This document shows positions 6,306 to 7,364 of a DNA stretch of 7,364 nucleotides, piece after piece (position 1 is the stretch's first letter; each line of letters starts with the position of its first letter). The DNA is from an uncultured beta proteobacterium (lineage in GTDB: Bacteria > Pseudomonadota > Gammaproteobacteria > Burkholderiales > Rhodocyclaceae), in the NCBI GenBank assembly GCA_903932755.1, contig CAIZHL010000361.1, forward strand, positions 1-7,364, in the 5' to 3' direction. A program made the position numbers and the translations under genes. The notes under the pieces are model-generated. The model saw nothing but the letters and a program-made list of their open reading frames with translations, was not told the origin of the DNA and made no database searches.

Positions 6306-6797
6306 ATGAAAACCCTGCTCGTCGTATTTCACTCGATGACCGGAGGCAGCGAGCAGATGGCGCGTGCGCTGATCGAAGGCGCTGCGACTGAAGCCGGCAC
6401 GGCAACCCGACTGCTGCACGCGTCCGCAGCGAGTGCCGCTGATGTTCTGAATGCCGACGGCTACGCCTTTGCAACGCCGGAGAATCTTGGCGCGATATCG
6501 GGTCTGATGAAGGATTTCTTCGACCGCTGCTATTACCCGGTACTGGAGCGGATCGACGGCAGGCCATACGCGGCGCTGATCTGCGCCGGCAGCGACGGAC
6601 AGAACGCGGCACGGCAAATCGAACGCATCGCAACCGGTTGGCGGCTGCGCCCGGTAGCCGCGCCGCTTGTCGTGTGCACCCATGCGCAAACGCCGGAGGC
6701 AATACTCGCGCCGAAGGCGATTGGTGCGGCGCAACTGGATCGCTGCAGGGAGTTGGGGGCCATCCTGGCGACCGGGTTGGCGGCCGGCATTTTTTGA
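6306..6797 (+). CDS. flavodoxin-like FMN protein, putative NAD(P)H-dependent oxidoreductase
   Basis: This 163-residue cytoplasmic protein has a flavodoxin fold. Beta strand 1 (residues 3-8) leads into the FMN phosphate loop HSMTGGSEQMA (9-19). A second flavin-contact loop ATPENLGAIS lies at 56-65, followed by a helix with MKDFFDRCYY, and a third strand ends in AGSDG (94-98). The late segment with Cys-Thr-His-Ala-Gln-Thr-Pro (124-130) is typical of short proteobacterial flavodoxin-family proteins. A role in FMN-dependent electron transfer or reduction of small substrates is likely, but the substrate cannot be read from sequence. It follows the diheme cytochrome by 39 bases with no strong ribosome site, so co-transcription and weak translation are plausible. 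It is convergent with aspartate kinase. Confidence 0.85.
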   Translation: MKTLLVVFHSMTGGSEQMARALIEGAATEAGTATRLLHASAASAADVLNADGYAFATPENLGAISGLMKDFFDRCYYPVLERIDGRPYAALICAGSDGQNAARQIERIATGWRLRPVAAPLVVCTHAQTPEAILAPKAIGAAQLDRCRELGAILATGLAAGIF

Positions 6798-6811
6798 GCT
6801 CGCAAACAGAA

Positions 6812-6832
6812 ACCCCGGCACGGAGCCGGGGT
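6812..6832 (-). terminator. hairpin terminator of the aspartate kinase gene
   Basis: A perfect eight-base-pair GC-rich stem (ACCCCGGC at 6812-6819, GCCGGGGT at 6825-6832) encloses a five-base loop. On the minus strand the stem is followed by TTCTGTTTG, a moderately T-rich tail, and it lies 23 bases after the aspartate kinase stop. On the plus strand the downstream bases are GC-rich, so any termination of the flavodoxin-like transcript here would be weaker. Confidence 0.75.
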
Positions 6833-6855
6833 CGCGGGCAGAAGTCAGAAAGGTC

Positions 6856-7364
6856 TCAAGCCGGCTGATCGAGTTCGAAAGCCTTGTGCAGGACGCGCAC
6901 GGCCAGCTCGAGGTACTTCTCGTCGACCACCACCGATATCTTGATCTCGGAGGTCGAGATCATCTGGATGTTGATGCCTTCTTCGGCCAGGATGCGGAAC
7001 ATCTTGCTGGCGACACCGGGGTGCGAACGCATGCCGACGCCGACCGCGGAAACCTTGCAGATCTTGTTGTCGCCGTCGATGGCACGGGCGCCGACGTGGG
7101 GCTTGATCTGGTCTTCCAGCATCTTCTTGGCGCGGGCGAACTCGCCGCGATTGACGGTGAAGGAAAAGTCGGTAGTGCCGTCGTGGCCGACGTTCTGGAT
7201 GATCATGTCGACGTCGATGTTGGCCTCGGCGATCGGGCCGAGGATCTGGTAGGCGATGCCGGGACGGTCGGGCACGCCGAGCACGGTCAGCTTGGCCTCG
7301 TCGCGATTGAAGGCGATGCCGGAAATGATCGGTTGTTCCATGGTGTTTTCTTCCTCGAGAGTGA
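6856..7364 (-). CDS. lysC: aspartate kinase, C-terminal regulatory part (5' end outside the window)
   Basis: The visible 168 residues are the C-terminal regulatory part of aspartate kinase, which phosphorylates aspartate in the first step toward lysine, threonine, methionine and diaminopimelate. Two ACT domains are seen. The first has VLGVPDRPGIAYQIL and Asp-Val-Asp-Met-Ile-Ile-Gln-Asn. The second has MRSHPGVASKMF, GINIQMISTSEIKISVVV and a final helix. ACT domains of this enzyme bind lysine and/or threonine for feedback inhibition. The kinase domain lies beyond the right edge; a full-length enzyme of this short class is about 400-410 residues. The frame is open through the last base of the window, so the Met at 7341 is internal to the main product. 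That Met matches the beta-subunit start in some bacteria and has a Shine-Dalgarno-like sequence before it. A hairpin terminator follows the stop. Confidence 0.95.
   Translation of the reverse strand, partial: TLEEENTMEQPIISGIAFNRDEAKLTVLGVPDRPGIAYQILGPIAEANIDVDMIIQNVGHDGTTDFSFTVNRGEFARAKKMLEDQIKPHVGARAIDGDNKICKVSAVGVGMRSHPGVASKMFRILAEEGINIQMISTSEIKISVVVDEKYLELAVRVLHKAFELDQPA
7351..7356 (-). promoter_or_regulatory. possible internal ribosome site for an aspartate kinase beta subunit
   Basis: The minus strand reads GAGGAA nine bases before an in-frame ATG (7341-7339) inside aspartate kinase. The position matches the internal start that yields the regulatory beta subunit in Corynebacterium and Bacillus. 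The same bases encode a Glu-Glu-Glu run, so the resemblance may be a coding accident. Confidence 0.35.

Overview
The window is dense, GC-rich proteobacterial chromosome. The aspartate kinase C-terminus, the flavodoxin-like protein, the c4-like diheme cytochrome and the PAS/GGDEF protein all look like those of respiratory Betaproteobacteria (Rhodocyclales or Nitrosomonadales type). That placement is inferred from protein style only; no marker gene in the window proves it. No tRNA, rRNA, CRISPR array, transposase or phage gene was seen.

Layout from left to right. At 1-83 is the start of a membrane-anchored protein on the minus strand, cut by the window edge. Divergent from it, 283-2379 (plus) holds two tightly coupled genes for exported triheme c-type cytochromes built from repeated monoheme domains. 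Converging on them is a minus-strand pair. The upstream member (2911-4623) is a membrane diguanylate cyclase whose periplasmic sensor carries its own CXXCH haem site. The downstream member (2411-2839) is a bacteriohemerythrin with all seven iron ligands but an in-frame amber codon at position 46. Divergent from the cyclase, 4797-6797 (plus) carries an M48 metalloprotease lipoprotein, a c4-like diheme cytochrome and a small flavodoxin-like protein. At the right edge (6856-7364, minus) is the 3' part of aspartate kinase, ending in a hairpin terminator that separates it from the flavodoxin-like gene.

How the parts may work together: four genes contribute nine CXXCH sites (3+3+2+1), so this is a haem-rich electron-transfer neighbourhood with no terminal oxidase or reductase inside the window. 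The cyclase and hemerythrin probably form one transcript. A c-type haem that senses redox or gas, feeding c-di-GMP synthesis next to an O2-binding protein, would be a sensible signalling unit beside respiratory cytochromes. The most unusual direct observations are the single amber codon in an otherwise complete hemerythrin, the haem-bearing GGDEF protein beside it, the central haem of the second cytochrome with no methionine available in its domain, and a Shine-Dalgarno-like sequence before the internal Met of aspartate kinase where beta subunits start in some bacteria.
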